From Flavobacteriaceae bacterium UBA6231 (lineage in GTDB: Bacteria > Bacteroidota > Bacteroidia > Flavobacteriales > Flavobacteriaceae), in assembly GCA_002441545.1 (NCBI GenBank), contig DJWL01000201.1:78331-110757 (forward strand): a stretch of 32,427 nucleotides of DNA, in the 5' to 3' direction. A program made the translations under genes and the position numbers. The notes under the pieces were generated by a model. That model had not been told where the DNA came from, ran no database searches, and saw only the letters and a list, made by a program, of their open reading frames with translations. Shown in pieces: positions 30,308 through 32,427 of this stretch. Numbering within the stretch: position 1 is the first letter of the stretch; each line of letters starts with the position of its first letter.

Positions 30308-32119
30308 TTATTTTTTTAAGGTAATTTCAACAACCCCATCTTTCCCTTTATCGCCATATTTTTTAGTAGCAGTATCTCCTTTTAAAACTTTGACAGATTC
30401 AATAGTATCAGGATTCAAATCATTCATTTCTTCTTTAGTAATCTCTTTTTCATCAACTAAGAACAAAGGTTCTTTTCCATCTGTTGAAACAATTTTCACA
30501 GTTTCATGGCCTCCGCTTTTAATCATGATTTTTTTATGATCAGTGTCTTCTGTAGTCCAAGTCATATCATCTTTGTCTCCATTAGATTTAACAGTAATTT
30601 TATATGATTTTTTATCTCCTTTTTTTGTTACTAATGTTGAATCTTCGTCTGAATTAAAGTGAATCATTTTTACTTTATGCTTTTTCATGATTTTTGAAGT
30701 ATCTCCATCTTTTATAACAAAGGTTTTAATTTCAATATCATCAGAATTGTCATCATCTGAAGAAACAACAAAAACATTATTATCAGAATCTGTATTATTT
30801 ATGTCATGTTTGTCGCCATCTTTAGTTATAAAAACCATTTGATGTTCTTTTTTTAAATGGCTATTTCCAATGGATATATTTTTTCCATTGTCATCTACAC
30901 TAATTTTAATAGGGTTAATTGCCTTATCAGTATCAATACTATAGTTTGCATTTGAAGATTTTGAATTTATTTCAATTTTAATAGCAGTAATTTCACCTTG
31001 CTTGTTTCGATCAATATCTTTAATTTTTAAAGTAATACCTTCATTTTTAAATGTTGTTTTTAATTTTTCAAAGTCGCTATCTGAATAATCTTTGGTAATA
31101 ATAACTTCTATACTAGAAGATGTTAATTCAGATTTTTTTGATATTAGGTTGTTTAATATAGGTTTAACAATAGGATTGCTTACTGTCTCTGGTTTAAGAA
31201 TATTAAGCAATTCATTAAAAACCGGAAGTTCTTCAGGAGAGTTTGAATTTGTTGGAGTTAATTTTTTTTCAATAATAACTTCTTTAGTATTAAAACTCAT
31301 TAAAAATAAAGTTAGCGCAGGAATAATTAGAGCATACTTTAATAAATTGATTTTTTTTGATTTTGATTTGTGTAACATAACGATTCGTTTTTTGATTAAT
31401 GAATTATAAAAATTATTGGTTAAAGCCAATTGATGAGTTGGCATACTTGTTTTTAATAAAGTGTATTGATAACTTTTTTTGCAATTAGAAGAGTTTATAG
31501 CCGTTTTATCGGCAATAAACTCTAGATTTTGTTTTAAAGCTTTATTGTAAAACCAAATAAACGGATTAAACCAAAATAGAATGCAAGCAAGTTGTGCTAA
31601 TAAAATATCAAAGGTGTGATGTTGTGATACATGCACTTTTTCATGAGTGATAATTTGTTCTAATTCTGAGTCGCTAAACTGCTTTGGATTATAAACTATA
31701 TAGTTAAAAAATGAAAAAGGCAAAACAGCTTTGTTTGTTTTTATAAAATTATAATGCTCTACTTTTTGTTTTTTACTATTTATTATCAATGGGAATAAAG
31801 ATGTTATTTGTAATATAAATTTCAAACTAAAAACAACAACACCTAATAAATACATGGTATTTAAAAGTAATAACACATCAAATGGATTACCAGTTGGTTG
31901 TACTGCAGCATTATCTTCAACAAAAACAAGATTATCTAAAATAACAGGAGTTTGTTCAACATATATAGGAATAACTATGAAAGGAATAAAAACAGCAGTT
32001 ATTAATCCAATTAGTAAAAACCATCTATTCAGTTCAAAAAAAGTATCCTTTTGTAAACAAATTTTATAACAAGCATAAAATATTATAATAACAGCACTTG
32101 CTTTTAGTAAATATTCCAT
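30308..32119 (-). CDS. BlaR1/MecR1-like M56 metallopeptidase with C-terminal TonB-plug-like motif
   Basis: A 603-residue membrane protein. Residues 1-~265 hold four TM segments and the M56 peptidase: HEKVH (159-163, in IITHEKVHVSQHH) with Glu200 in NLEFIADKTA as third zinc ligand. A further TM at ~258-274 (LLKYALIIPALTLFLMSF) precedes a large exported part rich in Lys, Asp and Ser (~275-550) with no cysteine and no penicillin-binding domain. The final ~50 residues (PLFLVDEKEITKEEMNDLNPDTIESVKVLKGDTATKKYGDKGKDGVVEITLKK region) resemble a TonB-dependent receptor plug segment, a fusion common in Bacteroidetes. It starts 2 bp after the BlaI-type gene stop, so the two form a regulatory pair in which signal sensing leads to cleavage or release of the repressor. 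The inducing signal is unknown and need not be a beta-lactam. Confidence 0.85.
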   Translation of the reverse strand: MEYLLKASAVIIIFYACYKICLQKDTFFELNRWFLLIGLITAVFIPFIVIPIYVEQTPVILDNLVFVEDNAAVQPTGNPFDVLLLLNTMYLLGVVVFSLKFILQITSLFPLIINSKKQKVEHYNFIKTNKAVLPFSFFNYIVYNPKQFSDSELEQIITHEKVHVSQHHTFDILLAQLACILFWFNPFIWFYNKALKQNLEFIADKTAINSSNCKKSYQYTLLKTSMPTHQLALTNNFYNSLIKKRIVMLHKSKSKKINLLKYALIIPALTLFLMSFNTKEVIIEKKLTPTNSNSPEELPVFNELLNILKPETVSNPIVKPILNNLISKKSELTSSSIEVIITKDYSDSDFEKLKTTFKNEGITLKIKDIDRNKQGEITAIKIEINSKSSNANYSIDTDKAINPIKISVDDNGKNISIGNSHLKKEHQMVFITKDGDKHDINNTDSDNNVFVVSSDDDNSDDIEIKTFVIKDGDTSKIMKKHKVKMIHFNSDEDSTLVTKKGDKKSYKITVKSNGDKDDMTWTTEDTDHKKIMIKSGGHETVKIVSTDGKEPLFLVDEKEITKEEMNDLNPDTIESVKVLKGDTATKKYGDKGKDGVVEITLKK

Positions 32120-32121
32120 GG

Positions 32122-32427
32122 TTAGTTATTTTTTTCAATTAATGCTATTATCTCTTTAAGCTCTTCTACACTTATTTTTTCTTCTTTAGCAAAAAATGAT
32201 ACCATGTTTTTGTAAGAATTATTAAAATAGTTGTCAATGGCAGTGCTCATAAAGCCTTTTCGGTAATCTTCTTTACTTACAATAGGGAAGTATTGATGCG
32301 TTTTTCCAAAAGCATGATAACCTACGTAGCCTTTGTCTTCTAAATTCCTGATTATAGTTGATAGTGTATTGTAATGTGGTTTATCTTCTTTTATTTCAGC
32401 TAAAACATCTTTTACAAATGCTTTTTC
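32122..32427 (-). CDS. BlaI/MecI-family transcriptional repressor (partial, N-terminus outside window)
   Basis: The last 101 residues and stop of a BlaI-type repressor. The winged HTH recognition part is visible (KPHYNTLSTIIRNLEDKGYVGYHAFGKTHQYFPIVSKEDYRK) and is followed by the dimerisation region (STAIDNYFNNSYKNMVSFFAKEEKIS...) ending EEIIALIEKNN-like. In this family the repressor is inactivated when its M56 partner is triggered. The stop (32122-32124) lies 2 bp before the start of the M56 gene, so they are cotranslated. The start and promoter are not in the window. Confidence 0.88.
   Translation of the reverse strand, partial: EKAFVKDVLAEIKEDKPHYNTLSTIIRNLEDKGYVGYHAFGKTHQYFPIVSKEDYRKGFMSTAIDNYFNNSYKNMVSFFAKEEKISVEELKEIIALIEKNN

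Noticed and set aside
31092..31409. Plus-strand ORF of 105 codons opposite the M56 gene
   Set aside because: Antisense shadow; its hydrophobicity mirrors the opposing strand's composition.
30308..32119. Calling the M56 protein a beta-lactam resistance sensor
   Set aside because: It has no penicillin-binding sensor domain and no beta-lactamase gene is nearby in the window.
1..32427. CRISPR array, intact IS element, prophage or complete tRNA/rRNA gene
   Set aside because: No regularly spaced repeats, transposase, integrase, phage structural gene or full cloverleaf was found on either strand.

Overview
The window comes from an AT-rich member of the Bacteroidota, most likely a marine-type flavobacterium. 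The evidence is many Bacteroidetes-style lipoproteins (lipobox Cys followed by N/K/D-rich linkers), a type IX secretion tail on the nuclease at 28177-30150, TAnnTTTG -7 promoter motifs, a clade II (Sec-exported, lipoprotein-like) nosZ, and GH97 and TonB-plug-like sequences. No Shine-Dalgarno-like ribosome sites stand out, as expected for this group.

Layout. 26-1228 (-): membrane-anchored AraC-type regulator. 1229-2759: gene-poor stretch with a tRNA 3'-end remnant plus terminator, two tiny hydrophobic ORFs and a decayed lipoprotein gene. 2760-5587 (+): two exported proteins, each with a HEYxH metalloprotease motif. 5815-10697 (+): AraC regulator, methanethiol S-methyltransferase (mddA) closely followed by a group II PLP decarboxylase, two small exported proteins and a DinB-like protein. 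11224-11706 (+): GNAT acetyltransferase. 11809-12916: two abutting pseudogenes, an epoxide hydrolase front part and a GH97 glucosidase tail.

The core of the window is 13072-21493, a complete nitrous oxide reductase locus. A divergent Rrf2-family regulator with three cysteines faces a c-type cytochrome lipoprotein, a fasciclin lipoprotein, nosZ, a membrane protein, nosL, nosD, nosF, nosY and an iron-sulfur repair protein (RIC/ScdA type). A perfect 22-bp palindrome sits between the regulator and the cytochrome, just upstream of a good -7 motif. No nitrite or NO reductase is present in the window. A plausible reading is that electrons pass through the lipoprotein cytochrome to NosZ, NosL delivers copper, NosDFY supports CuZ assembly, and the Rrf2 protein and RIC deal with NO or iron-sulfur stress.

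21585-27327 is a carbohydrate block: a GH63-type glucosidase (-), an aldo/keto reductase of the YghZ/Gpr type (-) and a divergent SSS-family sodium/solute symporter (+). 27328-28176 holds terminators, a conserved-looking 50-codon gene on the minus strand and a possible noncoding transcript. 28177-30150 (+) is a secreted endonuclease I with a sorting tail. A long inverted repeat (30154-30294) separates it from a BlaI/BlaR1-like regulatory pair on the minus strand (30308-32427); the BlaI gene is cut by the window edge.
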